DNA from: Pandoraea anapnoica
GTDB taxonomy: Bacteria > Pseudomonadota > Gammaproteobacteria > Burkholderiales > Burkholderiaceae
Length of the DNA stretch: 64,000 bases
Assembly (NCBI RefSeq): GCF_902459765.1
Contig: NZ_CABPSP010000008.1
Coordinates: 213,757-277,756, forward strand
Reading direction: 5' to 3'
Shown: positions 1 through 9,219 of the stretch, in pieces
Layout: each line of letters opens with the position of its first letter
Numbering within the stretch: position 1 is the stretch's first letter
Made by a program: the position numbers and the translations under genes
The notes under the pieces: generated by a model
Seen by the model: only the letters and a program-made list of their open reading frames with translations
The model's database searches: none
What the model was told of the DNA's origin: nothing

Positions 1-561
1 GCCGTGACGCGCATAGGCGTCCTGCGCCGCATCGATCAGCGCCTGACGGTACGGCAGGTAATACGCGTCGATGCGATGACGCACCTCGGCCACCGTCAGC
101 TTCCGGTCGTACATCGGCATGCCAGGCAGGGCGTAGCGGCGCAGCAGCCCCATGCCGCGCGCCGAGTACTTCTCCGGCGCAATCGGACCGGGCCAGGGCG
201 CGTCGAGCATGTCGGCGTCGATGTCGGTCACGGCACGATTGGCGTCGATGTACATGCGCGGGAAGTTTGCGGCGATCAGCGTGCCGCCGTGGCGTGGCAC
301 ACACGCCCAAAGCTCGTCGACGAAGGCGTCCCAGCCGGTGAGGAGCGCAGCATGCGGCACCAACGTGTGGAAGTCGTCCGGCATGCCGACGCCGCTATGC
401 GGCGAGTCGAAGACGATCGGTAAAGACACGCTGGACAAGTCGGCCGCGCCCGCAGCCGGACGCATGACGACGCACGCTTCGCTGCGCGACACGCAAATGT
501 CTGCCGACGAATCCGTTGTGCGGTTCGCGTCTTCGGCCTTGTTGTTTTCTTGCGTCACCAT
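1..561 (-). CDS. N-formylglutamate amidohydrolase-like protein (3' part beyond left edge)
   Basis: The minus strand is open from ATG at 561 to the window edge: 187 codons with no stop. The translation carries VFDSPHSGVGMPDDF near residue 50, then DAFVDELW and ANFPRMYIDANR. These are the conserved blocks of the N-formylglutamate amidohydrolase (HutG-type) family, which hydrolyses N-formyl-L-glutamate to glutamate and formate in the five-step histidine pathway and is cytoplasmic and metal-dependent. About 45 N-terminal residues precede the first conserved block; they look unstructured and are longer than usual, so an internal start (for example the Met at codon 33) is possible. The gene is divergent from the porin at 945. 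Family assignment is fairly sure; a role in histidine use is inferred because no other hut gene is visible. Confidence 0.8.
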   Translation of the reverse strand, partial: MVTQENNKAEDANRTTDSSADICVSRSEACVVMRPAAGAADLSSVSLPIVFDSPHSGVGMPDDFHTLVPHAALLTGWDAFVDELWACVPRHGGTLIAANFPRMYIDANRAVTDIDADMLDAPWPGPIAPEKYSARGMGLLRRYALPGMPMYDRKLTVAEVRHRIDAYYLPYRQALIDAAQDAYARHG

Positions 562-633
562 CAAAAATTTTTTCCGCGTTCCCACGACCGCTGACCGGTC
601 GAAATCGCTCCCATCGAAGCTCACGAATTCTTT

Positions 634-656
634 GTTGTTTTATTTATTAAAACAAC
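634..656. promoter_or_regulatory. Perfect 23-bp AT-rich palindrome, putative operator (site 1)
   Basis: An odd-length perfect inverted repeat centred on 645. Its 19-bp core is TGTTTTATTTATTAAAACA. It lies 73 bp upstream of the amidohydrolase start at 561 and differs at one position from the core of a second site at 883-901. This is probably a regulator binding site; the cognate protein is not encoded here in a recognisable way. Confidence 0.6.
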
Positions 657-882
657 GTATTGAAAATTAAACATCAAAAATTTGAGCCGGTCAATTGAGG
701 AATCTGTCATCGACGTACGGGATGACAAATACCTTACCGACCATCTCGGCAAAAACCAATGCCATCAAGCATGTTTTAGTGATTGAAATACAAAAATCGG
801 CAATCCCCTCTGCACCTGTCTGCTCGATTTTTTTCCGATGGTTGACGTGTCAGAAGCATCAACTCGATAATTTTCAAAACAT

Positions 883-901
883 TGTTTTAATTATTAAAAC
901 A
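883..901. promoter_or_regulatory. Perfect 19-bp palindrome, putative operator (site 2)
   Basis: The sequence TGTTTTAATTATTAAAACA is a perfect inverted repeat centred on 892, 43 bp upstream of the porin ATG. It is 18 of 19 identical to the core of the site at 634-656. A shorter overlapping palindrome, AAAACATTGTTTT, spans 876-888. Its position next to the porin start would suit repression of the porin. The rest of the 562-944 intergenic region is AT-rich and I see no gene in it. Confidence 0.6.
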
Positions 902-944
902 TCTGTAACAAACCAAATTTCACACAAACACCCGGAGGGGGGAT

Positions 945-2174
945 ATGAAGCACAAGGCCTGGCCAATCGCTCGCGTGGCCGTCATGGGGATGGGAATGGC
1001 ACTGACGGGGCTCAGCACGTCGGCGCTCGCGCAATCCAACGTCACGCTTTACGGCCTGATCGATAGCGGACTGACCTATGTCAGCAAAGTCGCGGGACCG
1101 ACGGGGACCGCCACCGGCAGCCGTTTCAGCGTGGACAGCGGCGATCTCCAGCAATCGCGCTGGGGTATGAAGGGGACGGAAGATCTCGGCGGCGGTCTGA
1201 AGGCGCTGTTCATCCTTGAGGGCGGCTTCTCAGTGGCGAACGGCACGTCCGGTCAGGGCAATCTGCCGCTCGGACGCACGTCCGTCGTCGGCCTGTCCAG
1301 CCCGTACGGGACGGTGCAAATTGGCCGCCGCAAGGATTACATCGACGAGATCGCCACCTGGTATTCGAGCGTCTACAACTTCGGCGTCTTCATCAACGGC
1401 GTTCACGACAACAACCTCGACCGCGTTGGCGGCAATCGCGCCAATAACTCGATCCGTTACGACACGCCGGACTTCCGTGGGCTGACCGCCAACGTGACGT
1501 ATGGCTTCGGCGGGACCGCCGGGTCGATGGCCACGGGGCAATCGCTGGGCTTCGGCGCGAACTACAAGTACGGCGGTTTCGGCGTGGGCTTCGGCTATTG
1601 GCAGTCGCGTCTGGGCACCGGCACGGCGAGCACGAACACATCGAGCGACGTGGGTGCGTCATCCGGCGCAGGCTGCGATCCGGCCTACGGCAATGCAGGC
1701 GCGGTGTGTATCCGCACGTGGATGGTAGGCACGAGCTACAAGTGGGATAAGGCGCGCGTCTACGCGTCGTGGTCGCGCACGTTGCAGCCGCTCGCGCGCT
1801 TCGGTGGCACCGCCGCCCCGTTCGCAACGACGTTTACCAGCACAGCAAGCAGTGGCGCATTCGCGGCCGCAGGGTCGAACAACAACGCGACGAACGTCTT
1901 CGACGTGGGCGTGAACTACTGGGTACTGCCGAATCTGGAACTGATCGGCGCAGTCCTGCACTCGCGCTACTCGTTCGTGGGCGCACCGGCGACGGGTCGT
2001 CTGCTGCAATTCAACGTCGGCCTGGACTACTTCCTGTCCAAACGCACCGACATCTACACGTACTTCGCCAACTTGCGCGCGACAGACATGTACAACCCGG
2101 GCATCACGGGTGGCGCACCGGGACGCGATGCGACTCAGAACGCCATGACCATCGGCATGCGTCATACGTTCTGA
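945..2174 (+). CDS. Gram-negative general porin (OmpC/Omp32-type, beta-proteobacterial)
   Basis: A 409-residue outer-membrane trimeric porin for passive diffusion of small hydrophilic solutes. A signal peptide (residues 1-29, hydrophobic MGMGMALTGLSTSALA, cleaved after ALA) is followed by QSNVTLYGLIDSGLTY, the standard first beta strand of the beta-proteobacterial porin family. SRWGMKGTEDLGGGLKA (residues 69-85) and the C-terminal GMRHTF, ending in Phe as needed for Bam recognition, are also typical. The length is slightly above the usual 350-390 because of Ser/Thr/Gly-rich loops. The ATG is preceded by a very strong ribosome site, GGAGGGGGG, 4 bases away. The palindrome at 883-901 probably controls it. 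Divergent from the amidohydrolase-like gene, which may mean a shared inducer. Confidence 0.93.
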   Translation: MKHKAWPIARVAVMGMGMALTGLSTSALAQSNVTLYGLIDSGLTYVSKVAGPTGTATGSRFSVDSGDLQQSRWGMKGTEDLGGGLKALFILEGGFSVANGTSGQGNLPLGRTSVVGLSSPYGTVQIGRRKDYIDEIATWYSSVYNFGVFINGVHDNNLDRVGGNRANNSIRYDTPDFRGLTANVTYGFGGTAGSMATGQSLGFGANYKYGGFGVGFGYWQSRLGTGTASTNTSSDVGASSGAGCDPAYGNAGAVCIRTWMVGTSYKWDKARVYASWSRTLQPLARFGGTAAPFATTFTSTASSGAFAAAGSNNNATNVFDVGVNYWVLPNLELIGAVLHSRYSFVGAPATGRLLQFNVGLDYFLSKRTDIYTYFANLRATDMYNPGITGGAPGRDATQNAMTIGMRHTF

Positions 2175-2209
2175 CGCGGCCCAGACTATAGGTAGGAAAG
2201 CGTAGGAAA

Positions 2210-2234
2210 GCCGCACCCTGCAACGGGGTGCGGC
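2210..2234 (+). terminator. Probable porin terminator (hairpin)
   Basis: A 9-bp GC-rich stem (GCCGCACCC with GGGTGCGGC, loop of 7) starts 36 bp after the porin stop. There is only a short CTTT further downstream and no real T-tract, so the call is moderate. Confidence 0.5.
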
Positions 2235-2249
2235 GGTGCTTTACCGGAC

Positions 2250-2492
2250 TCAGCGGGGAGGCGACTCCCCGTCGTCCCGGCAATCGCTCCCGGAACAGCG
2301 CGACGGCGCACCGCGCGCATGCGCGGTATGTCCGGACGACGTGCCCTGACGTCCGAAGCCAATCTGCTGAAAAACACCGCCACCGATCTCGAATCCGGTG
2401 GCGTAGTGATAAGCGGCAACGGTCGAACCAAGTGCCACCGACAGCAACAACAACGTACCCGTACGCCAGCGGCGTCGGACCGTGGAAGCCAT
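2250..2492 (-). CDS. Small hypothetical protein with N-terminal membrane anchor or signal
   Basis: An 80-residue product not recognised as a known family. The N-terminus is basic (MASTVRRRWRTG) and is followed by a hydrophobic stretch, TLLLLSVALGSTVAAYHYA, then a polar Gly/Ser/Arg-rich tail. It would be exported or anchored in the inner membrane. The main support for it being real is a strong ribosome site, GGGAGGAGAC, directly before the ATG, which is the style of the other genes of this window. The tail has low complexity and could be non-coding. It lies between two rightward genes but points left. Confidence 0.5.
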   Translation of the reverse strand: MASTVRRRWRTGTLLLLSVALGSTVAAYHYATGFEIGGGVFQQIGFGRQGTSSGHTAHARGAPSRCSGSDCRDDGESPPR

Positions 2493-2676
2493 GTCTCCTC
2501 CCTGTCAGAGGTCGGCCCGCTCGGAAGACATCTGTCGCCGGTTCCAGGTAAACAGCACGCCGGCACGGCTACGTCTTGGCGGGGATCGAGTTTCCAGTCA
2601 CTACTGAGTCTCGTTTTTTCGCGATTCTGCACGCGTCAGCCGCGAATTGTCACCCCGGCTATCCCTAAGACCGAGC

Positions 2677-2701
2677 AAATATATCGTGATGTGATATATT
2701 T
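2677..2701. promoter_or_regulatory. 25-bp inverted repeat upstream of marR-clc, putative MarR operator
   Basis: Perfect 9-bp arms AAATATATC and GATATATTT are separated by GTGATGT, 41 bp before the marR ATG. Position and symmetry fit autoregulation by the MarR-type protein encoded immediately downstream. Confidence 0.55.
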
Positions 2702-2742
2702 TTTGGCTTTCGGACATATCCCATTTCCCTGACGGCCGACTT

Positions 2743-3180
2743 ATGACTGCACCGACTCCGCCGAATGCACCGATCACAGGCGACGCGCTGACCAAGAGCG
2801 ATTTCGAAGCGCTCTCCGAGTTTCGTTATCGTCTGCGCCGCTTCCTCAATTTCAGCGAGACGGCGGCACGCGAAGGGGGTATCACACCCCAGCAGTATCT
2901 GTTGTTGCTGCACGTCAAAGGTATCCCGGGACGCGAGTGGGCGTCCATCAGTGAATTGGCGGAGCGCCTGCAAGCGGTGCACCACAGCGTGGTGGCCCTC
3001 GTCGCACGATGCGAGAAGGCTGGCCTCGTGACCCGCCGCCAGAACGAGAGCGACCGGCGCGTGGTCGAGGTGCATCTCTCGCCGAGCGGCGAAGCCTGCC
3101 TCGCGAATCTCGCCGCGCAGCACCGCAACGAATTGAGCACGTTTGCGGACATCTTCCACATTCGTGGCGTTCATCTGTAA
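2743..3180 (+). CDS. MarR family transcriptional regulator
   Basis: A 145-residue protein with the MarR winged-helix fold. The recognition region is around SISELAERLQAVHHSVVALVARCEKAGLVTR (two helices, residues 68-98), followed by the wing, RRQNESDRRVVEVHLSPSG. It binds DNA as a dimer and usually represses its own operon until a ligand or oxidant releases it. The chloride channel gene starts 14 bp after its stop on the same strand, so the two are probably co-transcribed and the channel is a likely target. The inverted repeat at 2677-2701 is the obvious operator. The ligand is unknown. The Shine-Dalgarno before the ATG is weak (GACGG). Confidence 0.88.
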   Translation: MTAPTPPNAPITGDALTKSDFEALSEFRYRLRRFLNFSETAAREGGITPQQYLLLLHVKGIPGREWASISELAERLQAVHHSVVALVARCEKAGLVTRRQNESDRRVVEVHLSPSGEACLANLAAQHRNELSTFADIFHIRGVHL

Positions 3181-3194
3181 TTCCCAGGACTGTC

Positions 3195-5045
3195 ATGGCG
3201 ACCGCTTCTCAACCGGCTCCTCAAGCTGCTTCGGTGAGTGCGTCTCAATCGACGCATGCGTCGAACACCCATCACTCACCGCTCACGCCCATGGCCTTGC
3301 CGGAACACGCCCGCGACTTCGCGCGCGCGCCGGGACTGCCACGCCTCATCGCACTGGCCGCCGTTATCGGCTTCTGCGGCGTGCCCGCCGCCTGGTTGCT
3401 GCTGAACCTGATTCAGGGCTTCACCAACCTCTTCTTCTATCAGACGCTCTCGTTCACCCCGCACTCCCCCGCGGGCAATACGCTCGGTGCCGTGGTCATC
3501 GTACTGCCGGTCATCGGCGGTCTGATCGTGGGCGCCATGGCGCGCTTTGGCAGCGACAAGATTCGCGGCCACGGCATTCCGGAAGCGATCGAAGCGATAC
3601 TGTTCGGCAAGAGCAAGATGTCGCCGCGCGTGGCCGTGCTCAAACCGCTGTCTTCAGGCATTGTGATCGGCAGTGGCGGACCGTTCGGCGCGGAAGGTCC
3701 GATCATCATGACGGGCGGGGCCATCGGCTCGCTGATCGCGCAGTATTTCCACCTGAGCGCCGCCGAACGCAAGACGCTGCTCGTAGCGGGTGCCACTGCG
3801 GGCATGACCGCCGTGTTCGGCACGCCGGTCGCGGCCGTGCTGCTCGCTGTCGAACTGCTGCTGTTCGAATGGCGTCCGCGCAGCCTTCTGCCGGTGATCG
3901 TGGCGTGTGCCGTAGCCGGTTTTGCGCGGCCGTTGCTGCTCGAAGCCGGGCCGCTCTTCCCGATGACGACGCCCGCCGTCTCCCTGATTGCACTGGCGTC
4001 GTGCGTGATCGCGGGCGTGTGCGCCGGGCTGCTGTCGGCCGGGATGTCGCGCGCGCTTTACGCCATCGAAGACGCCTTCCACAAGCTCCCTGTGCACTGG
4101 ATGTGGTGGCCAGCCATTGGCGGCCTCGCCGTGGGTATCGGCGGCTATCTCGAACCGCGCGCGCTGGGTGTCGGTTACGACGTGATCGCCGACCTGCTCG
4201 CCGGTCATTTCACGCTGCATGCGGCAGCGGCGCTACTGCTCGTCAAGGCGCTGATCTGGGCAATTGCACTCGGCTCGTGCACTTCCGGCGGCGTGCTCGC
4301 CCCGCTGCTCATGATCGGCGCCGGTCTGGGGACGTTGCTCGCACCGATTCTGCCCGGCGGCGACATCACTTTGTGGGCGCTCGTGTGCATGGCCGCCACC
4401 CTCGCAGGTGTGCTCGGTGCCCCGCTCACGGCCATCGTCTTCGCGTTGGGACTCACTCACGACGTCAATGCGCTACTGCCGTTGTTGCTGACCTGCGGCG
4501 TGTCGTACGGCGTAACAATCTGGATCATGCCGCGCTCGATCATGACGGAGAAGATTGCGCGGCGCGGACGTCACATTCACCGTGAATACGGCGTCGATCC
4601 GCTGGAGCGTCTTCACATCGGCGAATTGATGACGCACGAGCCGGAAGCGCTTGTCGCCGACATGACCATCGACGAAGCCGCGAAATGCGCCTTTGGGGCG
4701 ACGCAACGTCACCGCGCTTATCCGGTGATCGACGCCTCACGTGCCGTGCTAGGCATGGTCGACCGTCAGGCGCTCACGCGGGCACAGGAACAAGGTCTGC
4801 AAACGCTTGGCCAGCTATATGGCGTGAATCCGCCGCTCGTCGCCCTGCCGACCGAAACCGGACGCATCGTATCGGCCCGCTTAGCCGCGCACCATCTGGA
4901 GCGTCTTCCGGTGGTGAGCGACGCCACTTCGCGCAAGCTCACTGGCATCATCAGCCGCAGCGACCTCGTCAAACCTGCCGAACACTGGTGCGCTGAAGAG
5001 GAAGTGCGCGAGCGTATGCTGCACCTCGGACGCAAACGTCGCTGA
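3195..5045 (+). CDS. ClC-family chloride channel/transporter with C-terminal CBS domains
   Basis: A 616-residue inner-membrane protein of the ClC family, which moves chloride (or fluoride/nitrate) by channel or H+-exchange mechanism. Visible family motifs are GSGGPFGAEGP (159-169, anion site 1 plus the gating Glu167) and SGGVLAPLLMIGAG (from residue 364, the counterpart of GxFxP). About ten hydrophobic helices span residues 50-450. The region after about residue 470 (RLHIGELMTHEP, then VVSDATSRKLTGIISRSDL) is a pair of CBS domains, common in ligand-gated ClC proteins. The start is the ATG at 3195 with AGGA five bases upstream; upstream in-frame codons overlap marR and lack family similarity. 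Whether it is channel or exchanger cannot be read with confidence. Confidence 0.92.
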   Translation: MATASQPAPQAASVSASQSTHASNTHHSPLTPMALPEHARDFARAPGLPRLIALAAVIGFCGVPAAWLLLNLIQGFTNLFFYQTLSFTPHSPAGNTLGAVVIVLPVIGGLIVGAMARFGSDKIRGHGIPEAIEAILFGKSKMSPRVAVLKPLSSGIVIGSGGPFGAEGPIIMTGGAIGSLIAQYFHLSAAERKTLLVAGATAGMTAVFGTPVAAVLLAVELLLFEWRPRSLLPVIVACAVAGFARPLLLEAGPLFPMTTPAVSLIALASCVIAGVCAGLLSAGMSRALYAIEDAFHKLPVHWMWWPAIGGLAVGIGGYLEPRALGVGYDVIADLLAGHFTLHAAAALLLVKALIWAIALGSCTSGGVLAPLLMIGAGLGTLLAPILPGGDITLWALVCMAATLAGVLGAPLTAIVFALGLTHDVNALLPLLLTCGVSYGVTIWIMPRSIMTEKIARRGRHIHREYGVDPLERLHIGELMTHEPEALVADMTIDEAAKCAFGATQRHRAYPVIDASRAVLGMVDRQALTRAQEQGLQTLGQLYGVNPPLVALPTETGRIVSARLAAHHLERLPVVSDATSRKLTGIISRSDLVKPAEHWCAEEEVRERMLHLGRKRR

Positions 5046-5175
5046 GAGTCATCCCCCACTTACGCAAGCGCTCCACGCCGGGTGCGCGTCGACACCATTG
5101 ACGCGCGCCCGGCCGTTGATCCACCATCGGGGCTTCCTCCCACCGAATGCGCACCGGCGCGTGCGCCTCCACCCG

Positions 5176-6036
5176 ATGGCGACGACCCGATCCTCCAAAG
5201 CTTCGTCCTCCGCAACAACGCCGCCCAAAGCCCCCGACACGCGCATACGCATCGGCGTCGGCGGCTGGAACTTCGCGCCATGGCAAGACACGTTCTATCC
5301 CGAGAAGTGGCCCAAGCGACGTGAGCTCGAATACGCGAGCCGTCACCTCACGTCCATCGAAATCAACAGCACGTTTTACGGCTCGCAAAGGCCCGCAACA
5401 TTCCGCAACTGGTTCGACGAAACGCCGGACGATTTCGTGTTCTCGGTCAAGGCGTCACGCTACGCCACGCACCGGCGTGTGCTGGGGGAAGCGGGTGAAT
5501 CCGTGGCGCGTTTCTTCGATAGCGGCGTGCTGGAGCTCGACAAGAAACTCGGCCCGGTGAACTGGCAGTTCGCGCCGACGAAACAGTTCGACGCAGAGGA
5601 CTTCGAGCATTTTCTGAGCCTGCTGCCGAAGTCTGCGAACGGGCACACAATTCGCCACGCCCTGGAAGTCCGACATGAGTCCTTTGCCGTGCCCGAGTTC
5701 GTCGCACTTGCACGCAAGTACAAGATGGCCATCGTGCTCGCAGGTGATGCCAAATTCCCGTGCATCGCAGACATTACTGCGCCCTTCGTCTACGCACGCC
5801 TTATGGGCACCGAGGAACGCTACAAACTCGGCTACGCGCCTAAAGCCATGACGCAGTGGCTAGGCCGCGCGACCACGTTTGCGAACGGCGGCGTTCCGGA
5901 CGATCTCGATACGGTGGCCAAAGCCCCGCCCAAGGCCAAGCATCGCGACGTCTTTCTCTATGTCATCAGCGGCTTCAAGGAACGCAACCCGGCCGCTGCG
6001 ATGGCGATGATCGAGGCACTCGCCAGGCGAAAATAG
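5176..6036 (+). CDS. DUF72 (YecE-like) protein
   Basis: A 286-residue TIM-barrel-like protein of the DUF72 family, function unknown. Family marks are IRIGVGGWNFAPWQDTFYP at the start of the domain, LTSIEINSTFYGSQRPATFRNW, FVFSVKASRYATH, and the late ALEVRHESF and FVYARLMGTEERY. A start at the ATG 5176 leaves a 26-residue Ser/Thr/Lys-rich leader before the domain. No clear ribosome site precedes it, and an upstream TTG at 5098 would add 26 more Arg/Pro-rich residues. It follows the ClC gene by 130 bp and has no visible functional link with it. Confidence 0.85.
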   Translation: MATTRSSKASSSATTPPKAPDTRIRIGVGGWNFAPWQDTFYPEKWPKRRELEYASRHLTSIEINSTFYGSQRPATFRNWFDETPDDFVFSVKASRYATHRRVLGEAGESVARFFDSGVLELDKKLGPVNWQFAPTKQFDAEDFEHFLSLLPKSANGHTIRHALEVRHESFAVPEFVALARKYKMAIVLAGDAKFPCIADITAPFVYARLMGTEERYKLGYAPKAMTQWLGRATTFANGGVPDDLDTVAKAPPKAKHRDVFLYVISGFKERNPAAAMAMIEALARRK

Positions 6037-6045
6037 AACGCCCAT

Positions 6046-6072
6046 AAAAAAAAGCGGCGCACAAAGCGCCGC
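6046..6072 (-). terminator. Rho-independent terminator of the pobA-pcaK transcript
   Basis: Read on the minus strand, a 7-bp stem GCGGCGC / GCGCCGC with loop TTTGT is followed by eight T. It sits 53 bp after the stop of the leftward MFS gene and just past the DUF72 stop. Confidence 0.9.
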
Positions 6073-6124
6073 GTCGATACAGCCACTGCTACGGCCAAAC
6101 GATTAGCCGCATACACTTCGAGCG

Positions 6125-7504
6125 TCAGTGCATCGCGGCCGAGTTGCGTGCCTCGCTTGCGTTCTGTGCCGGACGGTTGCCGCTCGAACGCTCCCATGCG
6201 TTCTTGGCGAGCAGCGCGACGGTTGCGATCACGGCCGGAATTGCCAGCAGCGAAAACGTGGCCGAAAAGCCGAGATGACGACGCACCAGCTCTGCACCGA
6301 GCAGCGCACCGGCAATGCCGCCGAAGCGACCGATGCCGAGCATCCAGGCCACGCCGGTCGCACGACCGTTCGTCGGATAGAACATCGCCGCCAGCGACGG
6401 CATGGACGATTGCGCACCGTTCATCGCCGTGCCCGCAAGGAAGATCAGCGTCACGAGCATGCCGATGTTGCCAATCGCCTGTCCGACGGCATAGACCAGC
6501 ACAGCGGTCAGCGCATAGCCCACGGCCACGACCTTCTGCGCGTTGAACTTGTCCATCAGCCAGCCCGACAGAATCGTGCCGATGCCACCGCCCAGCGGGA
6601 ACAATGCCGTTATCAACGCAGCGCGCTCAATCGTGAAACCCGCATCCTTGAACAGAATCGGCATCCAGCTCGTGAGCAGATAGAAGATCACCAGCCCCAT
6701 GAAGTAGGTAACCCACAGCATCAGCGAACCGAAACCGTATTGCTTGGACAGCACCACACCCATCGCCGATCCGGCACGCTTCGGTGCGGCTTCCACGACC
6801 GTGAATGCGCCAACGTCATCGAGCGATTCGCCCGAGATGCGCGACAGAACGCGACGCACACGCTCCACCGGCTTGTGCTTGACCACAAGAAACTTCACCG
6901 ACTCCGGCAGACAAACGATCAGCAGCACCGACAGCACCAGCGGAAGCACGCCGCCGAGCACGAGCACGCTATGCCAGCCGAAGTGCGGAATCAGCCACGA
7001 GGCGACAAATCCGCCGACCGATGCGCCCAGCGGAAAGCCGCAGAACATGGTGTTGACGATCACCGCACGGCGAGCTTCCGGCGCGTACTCGGAAATCAGC
7101 GTCACGGCGTTGGGCATGGCCGCGCCCAGACCGAGGCCCGTGAGAAAACGCAGCACGGTCAGCGTCTGGAGATCCTGCGCAAATGCCGTCGCGAGACTGG
7201 CGATGCCGAAGAACACCACCGACAGCACGAGCATCGTCTTGCGACCGACCTTGTCGGCGAGCGGCCCGGCGAAGATCGCGCCGCCGGCCAGACCGAAGAG
7301 CGCCGCCGAGAGTACCGGGCCGAGCGAGCCCTTGTCGATGTGCCATTGCTGCACCAGCGAGGGCGCAATGTAACCGATGGCCGCCGTATCGAATCCGTCG
7401 ATGGCCACGATGAAGAAACACAGGATCAGCACCAGCCACTGATAGCCGGAAAATCGCTGTGCGTTGATGTAGGCGGGCACGTCCACCGTGCGCGGTTGAT
7501 TCAT
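6125..7504 (-). CDS. pcaK: Aromatic acid:H+ symporter, MFS AAHS family (PcaK-like)
   Basis: A 459-residue, 12-helix inner-membrane MFS protein. DGFDTAAIGYIAPSLVQQW in the first helix is the DGxD-type signature of the AAHS family, which includes PcaK and BenK. GPLADKVGRKTML is the loop 2-3 MFS motif and its mirror GWLMDKFNAQKV lies in loop 8-9. It follows pobA, 258 bp downstream on the same strand, so 4-hydroxybenzoate and/or protocatechuate uptake is the likely role. The start is the ATG at 7504 with AGGAGA six bases upstream; the 13 upstream residues of the longer frame contain that ribosome site. A strong terminator follows. Two other AAHS-like transporters in the window leave the exact substrate open. 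Confidence 0.88.
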   Translation of the reverse strand: MNQPRTVDVPAYINAQRFSGYQWLVLILCFFIVAIDGFDTAAIGYIAPSLVQQWHIDKGSLGPVLSAALFGLAGGAIFAGPLADKVGRKTMLVLSVVFFGIASLATAFAQDLQTLTVLRFLTGLGLGAAMPNAVTLISEYAPEARRAVIVNTMFCGFPLGASVGGFVASWLIPHFGWHSVLVLGGVLPLVLSVLLIVCLPESVKFLVVKHKPVERVRRVLSRISGESLDDVGAFTVVEAAPKRAGSAMGVVLSKQYGFGSLMLWVTYFMGLVIFYLLTSWMPILFKDAGFTIERAALITALFPLGGGIGTILSGWLMDKFNAQKVVAVGYALTAVLVYAVGQAIGNIGMLVTLIFLAGTAMNGAQSSMPSLAAMFYPTNGRATGVAWMLGIGRFGGIAGALLGAELVRRHLGFSATFSLLAIPAVIATVALLAKNAWERSSGNRPAQNASEARNSAAMH

Positions 7505-7712
7505 GACGCTGTCTCCTCGGGGCGGTGCCGCCCCGTTGTTCATTCCATTATTTTTTTGAAATCGTCGCCGCCGGAGCGCGCCCGAATGTCGGGGGTCGTG
7601 CGCGTGAAGGTGTCCGGCTCGATGACTGCCCGCCGTCTTGATGCGGCATTACAGCGAAGCGGATTTCTGCCGCTAATGTACGTCCTTACCTTGCCCGTCG
7701 AAATGATCTTTC

Positions 7713-7751
7713 GTCAAGCCATCCATAACGGGCAGTTATGGATGACTTGAC
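7713..7751. other. Long stem-loop in the pobA-pcaK spacer
   Basis: Two 17-nt arms, GTCAAGCCATCCATAAC and GTTATGGATGACTTGAC, pair with one mismatch around a GGGCA loop. The element begins 12 bp past the pobA stop. No T-tract follows on the minus strand (reads CGAAAGATC), so it is not a standard terminator. It could be a regulator site for pcaK or an mRNA-stability structure separating pobA from pcaK. Confidence 0.6.
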
Positions 7752-7762
7752 GCCCGAAACGC

Positions 7763-9094
<1,332 letters not shown>

Positions 9095-9219
9095 CATTTT
9101 GATGCCTTGTCACGAGGGGCGAATGCGTCATATCTTATGGAGCGCGCACGTCGCGTTGAATGGATGAATCGACGACTTTCTTGTACTTTTTCGACAACTT
9201 CGACCAAGGGAAAACCAGT

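Noticed and set aside
6128-7750. Plus-strand open frame of 540 codons opposite the pcaK-type gene
   Set aside because: Arg-rich antisense frame covering a real 12-TM transporter and its promoter.
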